A stretch of 64,000 bases of DNA from an uncultured Isosphaeraceae bacterium (GCA_945957605.1 CAMFLR010000026.1:1-64000), one strand, 5' to 3'; counted from the first letter of the stretch, positions 26,632 to 35,091 are shown. Made by a program: numbers and translations. Notes: generated by a model from the letters alone, not told the origin.

Positions 26632-27945
26632 ATGATCGTAGGCGTTCTGCTTGCAACCGTGCTCTGTGTGGCTCAACCGGAGACCTCTCCGGACACGGCC
26701 AAGCTCGACCAGTTTCTGGATCGGCTTGCTGAAAAGTCCAAGGCGATGGGCAGCCTGACCATTGTGAAGGATGGGAAGGTGCTGTATGCCCGCGCCATTG
26801 GCTACGGCCGGATCGATGGGCTCGTGAAAGATCCGCTGACTGCGGCGAGCCGGTTCCGGATCGGGTCGATCACCAAGATGTTCACCGCGGCGATGGTCTT
26901 CCAACTCGTCGACGAGGGGAAGCTGAAGCTGACCGACACCCTCGACAAGTTCTACCCGCAGATCCCGAACTCCCGGACGATCACCGTCTCCCATCTCTTA
27001 GGCCACAGGAGCGGTGTTCCGAACGTCCGGCGAGACGGGGACAACGTGAATACGCTCCCCATCACTCCAGAAGAGATGCTCGCCTTGATCGCCAAAGCCA
27101 AGCCCGACTTCGAGCCTGACACCCAGTTCCGCTACAGCAACGCTGGCTACATTCTCCTGGGACTGATCGTTGAGAAGGTGACCGGCAAGCCCTACGGAGA
27201 AGCTCTGCAGGACAGAATCACCTCGAAGGTCGGGCTGAAGGATACGTATCTGGCGACCGGCACTATCGATGTGAAGAAGAACGAGGCGCTTACCTACATG
27301 CGTCTCGGCACGGAATGGAAGCCGGTCCCGGAGACTCACCCGAGCATCCTTTTCAGCGCAGGCGGAATCGTTTCCACGCCCGGCGATCTGGCGAAATTCG
27401 CGCAGGCGCTCTTCGATGGGAAGGTTGTCTCGAAGGAGAGCCTCGACCAGATGAAGACGATCCGCAACGAAATGGGAATGGGGATGGAGTCGTACGCATT
27501 CGCCGGAAAGACGTTCTACGGGCACGCCGGCGGGGCCGACAATTACGGGGCCTGGCTTGCTTACCTGCCGGAGGAGCGGCTGGCGGTCGCTTACACGACG
27601 AACGCGAAGGTGTACCCAGTGCCCGACATCGTGCGCGGTGCCGTCGACATCTACTACAACAGACCGTTCACCATTCCCGCATTCGAGTCGTTCGCCGTTC
27701 GCCCGGAAGTCCTGGACAGGTACGTCGGCGTGTATTCCAACCCCGGTGCGCCTGCAAAGGCCAGGGTTACCCGTGAAGGCGCGACGCTGTTCTTCAAGCC
27801 GCCGGGTGCAGAATCAGCAGTTCCGCTGGAGGCGACCGCCGAGAACCGGTTCCAGATCGGGGGCGCGGTGGTTATCGAGTTCGATAAGGGCCGGATGACG
27901 GTCAAGCGTCGCGGGGTGGAGCGGGTGTTTACGAAGGAGCAGTGA
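26632..27945 (+). CDS. Secreted serine hydrolase, beta-lactamase/class C penicillin-binding-protein fold
   Basis: 437 residues. A short signal (about 1-15, ending LCVAQPE) precedes the S12-type domain: nucleophile S79 and K82 in GSITK, Y168-S-N170 as the second motif, and HAGG near 295 at the KTG position. All three active-site boxes are present. The C-terminal about 95 residues form an extra beta-rich domain (YVGVYSN...). It may hydrolyse peptidoglycan peptides, esters or D-amino peptides; the family cannot be resolved to a substrate. Codon choice (more CGG, CTC and ATC by eye) looks a little different from its neighbours, and with its own operator it may be a transferred gene. Confidence 0.9.
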   Translation: MIVGVLLATVLCVAQPETSPDTAKLDQFLDRLAEKSKAMGSLTIVKDGKVLYARAIGYGRIDGLVKDPLTAASRFRIGSITKMFTAAMVFQLVDEGKLKLTDTLDKFYPQIPNSRTITVSHLLGHRSGVPNVRRDGDNVNTLPITPEEMLALIAKAKPDFEPDTQFRYSNAGYILLGLIVEKVTGKPYGEALQDRITSKVGLKDTYLATGTIDVKKNEALTYMRLGTEWKPVPETHPSILFSAGGIVSTPGDLAKFAQALFDGKVVSKESLDQMKTIRNEMGMGMESYAFAGKTFYGHAGGADNYGAWLAYLPEERLAVAYTTNAKVYPVPDIVRGAVDIYYNRPFTIPAFESFAVRPEVLDRYVGVYSNPGAPAKARVTREGATLFFKPPGAESAVPLEATAENRFQIGGAVVIEFDKGRMTVKRRGVERVFTKEQ

Positions 27946-28107
27946 GCGCCCAGATGCTGACGCCCCGATCTTCGTTTGGAGATGGGCTGGGAAGGTCGTA
28001 CCTCGGCGGTGAAGCTCAAATTGGCCAACCGCTGCGTTTGCATTGGTGAAGGCAGCCGGCGCTTTTCGACCGTAAATCCGTCGCAGTGGAACGTTTGCGA
28101 CGTCGGC

Positions 28108-28137
28108 TTGACTTTACCGGCCTTGTGTCACTAAAAT
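28108..28137 (+). promoter_or_regulatory. Promoter of the tRNA-Thr gene
   Basis: TTGACT (28108-28113), an 18-base spacer, TAAAAT (28132-28137). The tRNA begins 12 bases after the -10 box, the expected distance for a short leader. Confidence 0.65.
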
Positions 28138-28148
28138 ACAGCCCTGAC

Positions 28149-28221
28149 GCCACCGTAGCTCAATTGGCAGAGCACCGCTTTCGTAAAGCGGGGGTTGATG
28201 GTTCGACTCCATTCGGTGGCT
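28149..28221 (+). tRNA. tRNA-Thr (anticodon CGU)
   Basis: A 73-base cloverleaf: acceptor GCCACCG with CGGTGGC, D-stem GCTC/GAGC, anticodon stem CCGCT/AGCGG around TTCGTAA (CGT at 28182-28184), and T-arm loop GTTCGACTC. Reads ACG codons. CCA is not encoded. It has its own promoter and terminator, so it is a single-gene transcript. Confidence 0.96.
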
Positions 28222-28244
28222 CTTCAACGCAAATACTTGCAAAT

Positions 28245-28269
28245 AAGGGGCTTCAGCCCCTTTTTTTTT
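28245..28269 (+). terminator. Rho-independent terminator of the tRNA
   Basis: AAGGGGCT-TC-AGCCCCTT, a perfect 8-bp stem running into a nine-T tract, 23 bases after the tRNA. Confidence 0.93.
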
Positions 28270-28328
28270 ATTGGTATGAACGGGGCGGTTGCTCGGCCTT
28301 GGTCGCATTCGCTGGTCGCAAACCGATC

Positions 28329-28417
28329 GCGAAGCGACAAGAGAGTGTCGCAGACTATTCCGCTACACCCTCTTGTGGCTGCGCCACCTGGACAACGAGT
28401 TGTCCAGGCCACCCAAT
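28329..28417. repeat. Composite palindromic repeat (family C), second copy
   Basis: GCGAAGCGACAAGAG, CCTCTTGTGGCTGCGCCACC, GGACAACGAGTTGTCC and GGCCACCCAAT follow in the same order as at 20.3 kb. The final stem here is GGACAAC/GTTGTCC; in the other copy the outer pairs differ. It lies between the tRNA terminator and the 3' end of the phosphofructokinase gene. Confidence 0.75.
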
Positions 28418-28433
28418 CCAATTCATCGAGCGA

Positions 28434-29813
28434 TTAGTCGGTCCCGTCGAGGCGGTGAATACGCTTGTTGATATGAGTGTTGACCGAGTCGTATGGATGC
28501 ACCAGGTTCCCGCTGTTGAAGAGGGAGCGGATGCATTCGACGTCGTCGGCGCCGAGCGCGTTGCTGAAAATCGTGCGCAGGTATTCGACGCCTTTTTTCG
28601 ACGGTTGGAAGCGCGTCGAATCGTAGAACGACGTGCTCAGCGGCCGGGCGTGGATGTTGCCCCAGCGGTCGCGCAACTTGTTGGCGTCGATGCTGTCGAG
28701 GCTCAATCCGCCGTCCTCGTATTTCAGCGTCGAAACGCAATTGTGATATCCGCTGGCTAGCAGGTCGACTGCCTTGCCGCCGAGTTGCGAGGCGTTGAAA
28801 TGGTCGAACAGGATCGGCCTTCCGCCGCGCTGGGTGTGGCCGATTTTGCGGACGAAAATCGCCGCGTCGGCACTTTCGTTGCGGCGTGCCTTGGTGAAAA
28901 AGGCGTCGCCAATGCGGTTCACCAGGATGCGCTTCACAGCTTCCGCGGCGCCGCTGTATTGAATGTTGCCGGCAGGGTCTTTGCTCGCGGTGAGGGCGCC
29001 GAGGTTGTTCCCCTCGTTGTCGCGAATCCCTTCGGAAACGCAGATCACCGCGTGTTTTTGCACGTCGAGGATCGATTTGACGCGGTCGACGAGCGGGCCT
29101 GGATCGATCGGCGATTCGGGGATGAGGATCATATCGGGCTGGCCGTAGGCCGTGCCTAGCGCGATCATTCCGCTGTCGCGGCCCATCACTTCGATGATCG
29201 CGATCCGGCGATGGCTTTCGGCCGTCGTGCGGATGCGTTGGACGCTGAGTGAGGTGACATAAACCGCCGTGGCGTAGCCGGGCGTTACGTAGTTCACCAT
29301 CTCGCTCAGCTCGAATGCACGCTCGGGCTGCTTCTCGTAGTGGTAGCCGCGCGAGGAGCTATTTTCGACGCGGTTCCATTCGTTCGACTCGTCGGGGTAG
29401 TTCATCCCGAGGTCGTTGTCGATCGTTTTGGGCGCGAGCACGGTTGGCAGGTGGTCGCTCAGGGGCTGCATGCCGTTGAGCGTGCCGTCGCCGCCGACGC
29501 AGATCAGGCCGTCGACCTTTAGCCGGCCAAGTCGCTCGGCCACCTTGGCGATGGTGGCGGAGTCGTTGCCGTCGACGTAGTCGCGCGAGGCGCCCAAAAT
29601 GGTGCCGCCGCGGGTTGCGTCAAGTTCCGGAATGGCGCGGAACAGGGGGTTCAGGTGGACGTGGGGGACTCGCGGATTGAGCAGGCCGCTGAAGCCTTTG
29701 ATGACGCCGATCACTTCGACGCGAAGTTGATTGGCTCGCTCGACGGCTCCAGCGATCGTCGCGTTGAGGGCAGGAGTATCTCCGCCCGCCGTAAGGATGC
29801 CGATTCTCTTCAT
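28434..29813 (-). CDS. pfkA: 6-phosphofructokinase
   Basis: 459 residues, longer than the roughly 320 of Escherichia coli PfkA and close to the long PFK clades. The N-terminal GILTAGGDTPALN is the nucleotide/phosphate site. GGDGT (107-111) keeps the glycine usually seen in ATP-using enzymes, whereas PKTIDND (128-134) has the lysine found in pyrophosphate-dependent and some ATP-dependent long PFKs. Catalytic aspartates are present, and MGRDSGMIA is the usual fructose-6-phosphate region. Last gene of a cvpA-like/S4/PFK unit (24-base gap). The reaction, fructose-6-phosphate to 1,6-bisphosphate, is secure; the phosphoryl donor is not. Confidence 0.93.
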   Translation of the reverse strand: MKRIGILTAGGDTPALNATIAGAVERANQLRVEVIGVIKGFSGLLNPRVPHVHLNPLFRAIPELDATRGGTILGASRDYVDGNDSATIAKVAERLGRLKVDGLICVGGDGTLNGMQPLSDHLPTVLAPKTIDNDLGMNYPDESNEWNRVENSSSRGYHYEKQPERAFELSEMVNYVTPGYATAVYVTSLSVQRIRTTAESHRRIAIIEVMGRDSGMIALGTAYGQPDMILIPESPIDPGPLVDRVKSILDVQKHAVICVSEGIRDNEGNNLGALTASKDPAGNIQYSGAAEAVKRILVNRIGDAFFTKARRNESADAAIFVRKIGHTQRGGRPILFDHFNASQLGGKAVDLLASGYHNCVSTLKYEDGGLSLDSIDANKLRDRWGNIHARPLSTSFYDSTRFQPSKKGVEYLRTIFSNALGADDVECIRSLFNSGNLVHPYDSVNTHINKRIHRLDGTD

Positions 29814-29837
29814 CGCCGTACTATTCCTCTCCGGTCG

Positions 29838-30062
29838 TTAGTCTCGAACAAGAACAAGTGAGGGGCCGCCTTCGAGTTCCACGGTGTCGCCGACCGCCAT
29901 TTGCTTGCGCTTGCGGTACTCGGTTTCACCGTTGACTCGAACGTGCCCCTCGGAAATGAGCGACTTCGCTTCGCCCCCATGCATGACCCAGCCGGAGAGT
30001 TTCAAAACCTGGGTCAGGTTGATTTCCCGGTCACCGACGATAAGTCGCTCGACTTCGGCCAT
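29838..30062 (-). CDS. S4-domain RNA-binding protein (YbcJ-like)
   Basis: 74 residues from ATG 30062 (GAGG just upstream); a longer frame starts at 30134 but runs inside the previous gene. An S4 fold is evident from INLTQVLKLSGWVMHGGEAK and SEGHVRVNGETEYRKRKQM. Small stand-alone S4 proteins such as YbcJ/RlbA bind structured RNA, often linked to ribosome assembly. Overlaps the end of the CvpA-like gene by 32 bases, so it is translationally coupled. Confidence 0.85.
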   Translation of the reverse strand: MAEVERLIVGDREINLTQVLKLSGWVMHGGEAKSLISEGHVRVNGETEYRKRKQMAVGDTVELEGGPSLVLVRD

Positions 30063-30648
30063 GATCCTCACTCGTCCGAGTCGCTGTGGTCGACTCTCTG
30101 TCGTCGTCATTGTCATCGGAGCCGGGGGTCTCACGATCGGAGGCTAGCGTGTCTTGTGGATTGTCCCAGAATGGCTTCAGAACGTCACGCGCCTCGGTAG
30201 GGAGCACCGGGCCGACGTTCGCGAGGACCACGCCCACCGCCTTACCTGAAAGGCTGGAGAAGATGGGCTGACGGCTTTGCGGGGCCAGGCTGACGACGAA
30301 AATGGTGGCGATGATTCCAACCAAGGCCCCTTCGAGTCCGCCCAGCACCATGCCCAGGTGCCGGTCGTACGCTTCAAAACGGAGTTTTCGCAGAGTTGCG
30401 CGGATGAGCCAGGCGCCGAAGAACACTCCGCCCGAGGTGCAAACGTAAATCACCATCATGGCGAGCCCACGCGCAACAATCGGATCACCGGGGAAGTGAA
30501 CGGCCAGGTCGTCCGACGTCGTGTGGGCTACCGTGTAACCCAGAACGAGCGAGAGCAGACTCGCAATTTGCCAGACGATGCCCCTCCACGCTCCCCAAAC
30601 CATGCCTCCTATGATCAATCCAACCATGGCGGCGTCGTAGAGCGTCAT
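30031..30648 (-). CDS. CvpA family inner-membrane protein
   Basis: 205 residues with four hydrophobic segments in the first 130: MVGLIIGGMVWGAWRGIVWQ, GLAMMVIYVCTSGGVFFGAW, LGGLEGALVGIIATIFVV and a shorter one between. This arrangement and the G-W-RG motif match CvpA (colicin V production) proteins. The C-terminal 50 residues are an acidic/basic disordered tail. GGAGGT precedes ATG. CvpA proteins affect envelope integrity in other bacteria; the exact function is unknown. First gene of a three-gene unit. Confidence 0.85.
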   Translation of the reverse strand: MTLYDAAMVGLIIGGMVWGAWRGIVWQIASLLSLVLGYTVAHTTSDDLAVHFPGDPIVARGLAMMVIYVCTSGGVFFGAWLIRATLRKLRFEAYDRHLGMVLGGLEGALVGIIATIFVVSLAPQSRQPIFSSLSGKAVGVVLANVGPVLPTEARDVLKPFWDNPQDTLASDRETPGSDDNDDDRESTTATRTSEDHGRSRATYRR

Positions 30649-30888
30649 CCGTGACCTCCGGTGTTACACCTGTGCTGCGTCAGTTCTCCAGCTTCGTACT
30701 TTACCCAACCTCGTCGTTTTCGGGAAGTGAAAGCGAATCCGACGCGTGGGACGACGCTTCTTACCATTCGAAAGCACGATGTGAATGACGATGGTGTGAA
30801 GATGGGGTAAGAAGCGGATAAAGCGGGGAATGAGGCGATCGGCGGGCTCGATCTTGAAATCTGTGATCATGGCTCAACAACGGGCAGC

Positions 30889-30987
30889 TCTCGTGACGAT
30901 GCTCTGCGTCGTCACGAATCTTCGGCCGCTCCTGCGGCCATTTGCGATCCGCGAGAAGTAGCGTCAAGTCATGACCGCGGAGCGGTC
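30889..30987. repeat. Two-hairpin repeat (family B), with a half copy in inverted orientation
   Basis: The first hairpin is CGTGACG-ATGCTCTGCGT-CGTCACG (30892-30916) and the second GGCCGCTCCTGCGGCC (30924-30939). An inverted half element GACCGCGGAGCGGTC follows at 30973-30987. The loop ATGCTCTGCGT is shared with the other copies although the stem differs. Confidence 0.75.
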
Positions 30988-30998
30988 GGGGAAATGCC

Positions 30999-31074
30999 GG
31001 GTGCCACTGGCTTGGCCAGTGCTCTTCTTTTCCTCGCTTGAATTCAAGGAGCACTGGCAAAGCCAGTGACGACC
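30999..31074. repeat. Paired inverted REP-like element (family A)
   Basis: GGGTGCCACTGGCTTGGCCA plus GTG (30999-31021) and inverted CACTGGCAAAGCCAGTG (31052-31068), whose outer tail has decayed to ACGACC. It directly follows a family B half element. Confidence 0.85.
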
Positions 31075-31606
31075 TAATTAATATAAACTCATTAATTATC
31101 AAGATATAATACAAATATCGGTTGCCAATTATGATCCACGCTCGCCCTTGGATGTGGTCGCGATGAAGAGTGCATGAGGGTTAGCGGTGTGGAATTCGGA
31201 AATGGGAGCCATGTGTCGAATCGGCATGTCCTGGGCGAATTCGTCGCGACGAACTCCGCCAAATCTTGCTTAGAATTTTTTTGGGACCGAATTGAATCGT
31301 TTCACGCCTATAACCAAAGACCGCGTTGTTCCGCCCTTGTTTGAGATGTCTGCAAGGCGTGGTCTCTGAGTTTTCGCGAAAGAAACGGCAAGTGAGCGCA
31401 TGTTGAATGCGCTGACGCTGACGTTTCGCAGTCCACGGCGATGCGCTCGTTGCCGAGCCCACATCACCCCGCACGGATCCGCGTAACTCCCAATCCAGTG
31501 TGTTCCCTGCCGTAGTGCCGCAACTGCGCATTGTGCGCGAAATGTTGCGAGTAAAGCCCTTGCGCTTTGCGCTCGATCGCGCCGATCGAAAGAAAGGAGA
31601 ACTCGG

Positions 31607-33166
31607 TTGCACTCCATCGCCGAATCACTCGCTCTTCGATCGCCCTATCGGTCGCAATCGCATTCCGAGAGTTTGTCGAGCCGGGGAACGCCCTATCTGG
31701 GTACCGTGCTCGAGTCGTGGATCGTCAGCACGCTCGTCGATCAGAAAGAAGCAGCGACAGCGCAAATCGCCTGGAAAGACCGGCTCGACGACTTCCTGAA
31801 AAAGCGTTCGGCCGACGAGCCTCGCGAAAAGAAACCACGCAAGCGACAGAAGCCCGAAGGCGGGTGGTACCATTTTCACCTTAAACGCGGGCCGAATGTT
31901 TATGTGGTGACGCTTACGGATAAGTCGCTACTCAAGCTCGAAGACCTTGCCGAGCTGGAGCAAGATCTGGCGGCGCTGATTGAAGCAAGTCATCGCCGTT
32001 TAGTGATCAACTTCGCGCACGTTCAGCGCATGACGAGCTGGACCGGCCAGTCGATCGTGAACCTGATGGCAATGTGCAAAGGGCTCCGTGGCGCGACGCT
32101 ACGGCTCTGTGGAATCACCCCCGATCTTGCACGAATGTTCGAGATCACCCAGCTCGCCGGCGTGCTTTCGCTCTACCCTGATGAGGCCACGGCAATCGAG
32201 TCGACTTGGCCCGAATTGCCCGAGATGAACCCTCTACCGATCGATGTGATCCAGGCGCTTTGTCCTCGCAATGTGTCCCGCGCAATCGCTGCTCCCCCCG
32301 CCCGTGTCGAGACGGTGAAATCCATGAAAAGCCGCGATCTGCGCCGAACCGAGATGAGCGCCAACGACTCTACGAGCCTGCCTGTCTGGAAGCTCGTAGT
32401 CGATCAGGGAACGCAGCCAGGCAAGGCGATCACGGTCAAGAAATCGAAGGTCATCATCGGCCGCGATTCGACCTGCAAGCTTCGGCCGAAGTCGGCATTT
32501 GTGAGCCGGTTTCACGCGTCAATTGAACAGCGCGATGCACGACTGTATCTGAAGGATCTCGGCAGCACGAACGGCACGCAGCTCAATGGTCGCGTGCTCA
32601 AGAGCGAAGAGGCCGAGCTTCAGGACGGCGACCGCGTACAGATTGGCGCGTTTGGATTCAATGTCGAACAAGACTATGCGATCGCGAATGACGATGAGGG
32701 AATACGGCTCGCTGACGACGTTTTCGGCGAGTCGAAAGACGCAATCCCCGTCAATGTAGAACCAGAGCTTCAGACGCTCGACTTCAACGCGCAGGCCCAA
32801 GAGTCCGGCGTTGTTCCGCCTCGCGTCGAGTTGATCGAGGATACGCTCGTGGTGACACCGATGTCGCCGGAGCTGGATTCGGCCGCGAATATCGAGCTGC
32901 TGCGAAACTGCTTGATCGAGCTGATGGACCGCACGTCATGCCTGCGCTGGGTGCTCGATTTGAAGCATGTCGGGCATATGAGCGGACGATCGATTGGCGT
33001 GGTGATTGCACATTATCTCAACCTTGCACAGGTTGGCGGTGTATTGCGCATCTGCGAGGCCAACCCGCGCGTGGCTGTGGTGCTCGAACATATCAAGATT
33101 GGGCAGCTTGTTGATTGCCATGAAACGCTCGACGACGCTGTGCTGGCGCCGTGGGAAACGGTGTGA
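31607..33166 (+). CDS. STAS-FHA-STAS signalling protein
   Basis: 519 residues from TTG 31607, supported by AAAGGAGA seven bases upstream. The N-terminal about 85 residues are basic and disordered. STAS-like domain 1 (about 98-200; FAHVQRMTSWTGQSIVNL) is followed by a linker and an FHA domain (about 258-355) with GRD (285-287), SRFHA (300-304) and GSTNGT (319-324), so phosphothreonine binding should work. STAS-like domain 2 (about 406-512; LDLKHVGHMSGRSIGVVI) closes the protein. STAS domains usually act in partner switching with kinases; here the canonical D-S-S-G site is altered in both. It probably reads phosphorylation by Hanks kinases of the kind seen elsewhere in the window; this is inference. 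Confidence 0.85.
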   Translation: MHSIAESLALRSPYRSQSHSESLSSRGTPYLGTVLESWIVSTLVDQKEAATAQIAWKDRLDDFLKKRSADEPREKKPRKRQKPEGGWYHFHLKRGPNVYVVTLTDKSLLKLEDLAELEQDLAALIEASHRRLVINFAHVQRMTSWTGQSIVNLMAMCKGLRGATLRLCGITPDLARMFEITQLAGVLSLYPDEATAIESTWPELPEMNPLPIDVIQALCPRNVSRAIAAPPARVETVKSMKSRDLRRTEMSANDSTSLPVWKLVVDQGTQPGKAITVKKSKVIIGRDSTCKLRPKSAFVSRFHASIEQRDARLYLKDLGSTNGTQLNGRVLKSEEAELQDGDRVQIGAFGFNVEQDYAIANDDEGIRLADDVFGESKDAIPVNVEPELQTLDFNAQAQESGVVPPRVELIEDTLVVTPMSPELDSAANIELLRNCLIELMDRTSCLRWVLDLKHVGHMSGRSIGVVIAHYLNLAQVGGVLRICEANPRVAVVLEHIKIGQLVDCHETLDDAVLAPWETV

Positions 33167-33225
33167 TCTTGTCTGCGAGCCGAATGCTTAGTGGCTCGTA
33201 ATGGATTCTGGCTTTGTAGATCGTC

Positions 33226-33284
33226 GGGTGCCACTGGTGGTACCGCACCAGTCTGCTCTGAGTGACGCCCAAACACTGGCACCC
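33226..33284. repeat. REP-like element (family A), partly decayed
   Basis: GGGTGCCACTGGTGGTACCG and CACCAGT form a hairpin with stem ACTGGTG/CACCAGT. A truncated inverted tail CACTGGCACCC sits at 33274-33284. Intergenic. Confidence 0.7.
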
Positions 33285-33348
33285 AGAAGAGGCTGCCCTA
33301 GCCGCGAATTTCGCTCGCCACTCTGAATTTCAGTATGAACTCACCCCA

Positions 33349-34251
33349 TTACTGGCCGGGGACGGCCCAATCGGATGATTCTCGGGTGATTCGCACGAAA
33401 TCGGCCAGAGAATCGCTCAAGGGGCGCATCACGCCTGGCAGTAGCGAATCCAGCTTGTTCGCGAGCAGTCCGCCGTTCAGTGGGCGAGGCGCGCCTTGCG
33501 CGAGCTCGCTTGTGCGCTTGCCGATGATTTCGTCTGTTGGCAGTTCGAATGCGCGCGCGATCGCTTCGGCGAATGACTTGCGATCGATGATCTCCGGACC
33601 CACGACATGCAATAGTCCGCTTCGCCCCAGCTCAAATAATCGAACCGCCGCGAGGGCGACATCCGGCCCATAGCTGGGGCTGGAAATCTGGTCGACGGGG
33701 CATTCGACGGTTTTGCTATTCCTGAGCGCTTTCACAAGCTGATATGCAAAATTCTTCCCCTGTCGCTCGGGACCAAATACCCAGGATGTGCGCAAAGTGA
33801 GCTGGTTGTCACCGAGCTCGTTTTCGAGCGCGTGTTCGGCATCGAGCTTCGCGCGGCCGTAAGCAGAGAGCGGATTCGTCGGCGATGATTCGTCGTACGG
33901 ACCATTAACGCCGTCGAAGACGTAATCGGTCGAGAAATAAACGAATTTCGCCCCAAGCGCGGCGGCGGCTCGGGCGACGTTCATCGGCTGTTCGAGATTG
34001 GCCGCGCGTGCGAGCGCAGGGTCGCGCTCGCAGCCGTCGACCCAGGTGAAACCGGCGGGGTAAAAGACGACGTCGGGCCGCTCTGCTCGAACGAGCGCGG
34101 CGGCCTGGTCGAGGTTTGCGGCGTCGAGCGGGGCAAGGCCGGGGTAGGGGACCTTTTGAAAGGTCCCCGTGGCGGTGTGGCCGCGTTCACGCAAAACGTG
34201 CAGCAGCCACCCGCCGATTTGTCCCGACCCGCCGATGACAAGCGCGCGCAT
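33349..34251 (-). CDS. RmlD-like NAD(P)-dependent sugar reductase (extended SDR)
   Basis: 300 residues from ATG 34251, or six residues longer from 34269, which overlaps the pyrophosphatase end. The Rossmann motif is GGSGQIG near the N-terminus. The active site shows FSTDYVFDG and YGRAK (Y-x3-K), and the WVFGP segment is typical of dTDP-4-dehydrorhamnose reductase. No other dTDP-rhamnose genes are nearby, so a role in nucleotide-sugar synthesis is only presumed; MAT2B-like regulatory homologues share the fold. Follows the pyrophosphatase gene on the same strand with near-zero spacing. Confidence 0.85.
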   Translation of the reverse strand: MRALVIGGSGQIGGWLLHVLRERGHTATGTFQKVPYPGLAPLDAANLDQAAALVRAERPDVVFYPAGFTWVDGCERDPALARAANLEQPMNVARAAAALGAKFVYFSTDYVFDGVNGPYDESSPTNPLSAYGRAKLDAEHALENELGDNQLTLRTSWVFGPERQGKNFAYQLVKALRNSKTVECPVDQISSPSYGPDVALAAVRLFELGRSGLLHVVGPEIIDRKSFAEAIARAFELPTDEIIGKRTSELAQGAPRPLNGGLLANKLDSLLPGVMRPLSDSLADFVRITRESSDWAVPGQ

Positions 34252-34255
34252 GGGA

Positions 34256-34798
34256 TTAATGGAACCCACGGCGGCGATGCTGGCTATAACGATGCAGCGC
34301 GTCTTCGATAATCGGCAGCGCCTTGTCGGACGACTGAATCTCCTCGACGGCCACTTCTTTGCCCTCGAGCATCTTGTAGTCCTGGAAGAAGCGCCTGAGC
34401 ATGTTCAAGCGGTGGGGCGGCAATTCTTCGGCTTCGTGGAAGCTGCTGAATTCCGGATCGCCGACGGCCACGGCAAGAATTTTATGGTCGGGCTTGCCGG
34501 TGTCGACCATCGTCATGAGGCCGATCGCTCGCGCGGTGACGAGGGTCATGGGGGCGACCGCTTCCTGGCAGAGAACGAGAACGTCGAGCGGGTCGTCATC
34601 TTCGGCGTACGTCTGCGGAATGAATCCGTAGTTCGCGGGGTAATACACCGCCGAATAGAGCACGCGGTCGAGCCGCAACAAACCGGTGCGCTTGTCGAGC
34701 TCGTACTTGACGCTCGAGCCCATGGGGATCTCAACAAGCGCATTGAACTCGTGAGGAAGCTTTTCCCCGGGAGTTACGTCGTGCCACGGATGAAACAT
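34256..34798 (-). CDS. ppa: Inorganic pyrophosphatase (family I)
   Basis: 180 residues, the usual bacterial length. Active-site segments are conserved: [39 protein letters not shown] with the D-x-D-P-x-x-D metal cluster, and [15 protein letters not shown] in the C-terminal half. Soluble, Mg-dependent hydrolysis of pyrophosphate to phosphate, pulling biosynthetic reactions forward. First gene of a two-gene unit with the RmlD-like reductase. Confidence 0.96.
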   Translation of the reverse strand: MFHPWHDVTPGEKLPHEFNALVEIPMGSSVKYELDKRTGLLRLDRVLYSAVYYPANYGFIPQTYAEDDDPLDVLVLCQEAVAPMTLVTARAIGLMTMVDTGKPDHKILAVAVGDPEFSSFHEAEELPPHRLNMLRRFFQDYKMLEGKEVAVEEIQSSDKALPIIEDALHRYSQHRRRGFH

Positions 34799-34935
34799 GG
34801 GATCGATTCAATTCCACGAGACGATAAATTCGCACGAAAACGGACCGTATCGTACCAGAATTGCCCACACATCGGAATCGCGCATGGCTGAATGGGTAGT
34901 TTTCGACTGTTTTTACAAATGATGTTATGAAAAAT

Positions 34936-35091
34936 CCTCGCTCCTACGCTCTGCGCGGGAGCGGAATTCTGGCCGCACTTCGGCCATTCGATTGACGTTG
35001 AATCAGGAACTGGCGCGATCAATGAGGCTACGAGTCGAATGACCGCGGAGCGGTCGAAGAAACGCTCCCACGCAGGAGCATGGGAGCGAGG
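34936..35091. repeat. Inverted pair of two-hairpin repeats (family B)
   Basis: Forward copy: CCTCGCTCCTACGCTCTGCG then CGGGAGCG (34936-34963) and GGCCGCACTTCGGCC (34971-34985). Inverted copy: GACCGCGGAGCGGTC (35041-35055) and CGCTCCCACGCAGGAGCATG then GGAGCG (35063-35088). The two face each other across about 55 bases. They fill most of the 334-base gap between pyrophosphatase and the SpoVR cluster. Confidence 0.8.

Larger units (their letters stand above)
30649..31606. other. Long intergenic region with repeats and an AT-rich island
   Basis: About 960 bases between divergent genes. It holds a family B and a family A repeat (listed separately) and an AT-rich island (about 31075-31140) with the inverted repeat TAATTAAT/ATTAATTA. 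The minus-strand open frames at 30664-30870 and 31181-31617 lack coding character. It must contain the promoters of the CvpA-like and STAS-FHA genes, but none stands out. Confidence 0.55.

Noticed and set aside
30664-30870. 68-residue minus-strand frame
   Set aside because: Basic composition without motif, isolated in a repeat-bearing gap; too weak to call.
31181-31617. Two minus-strand frames of 115 and 143 residues
   Set aside because: Ser/Arg-rich, no domain, no ribosome-binding site; probably non-coding intergenic sequence.
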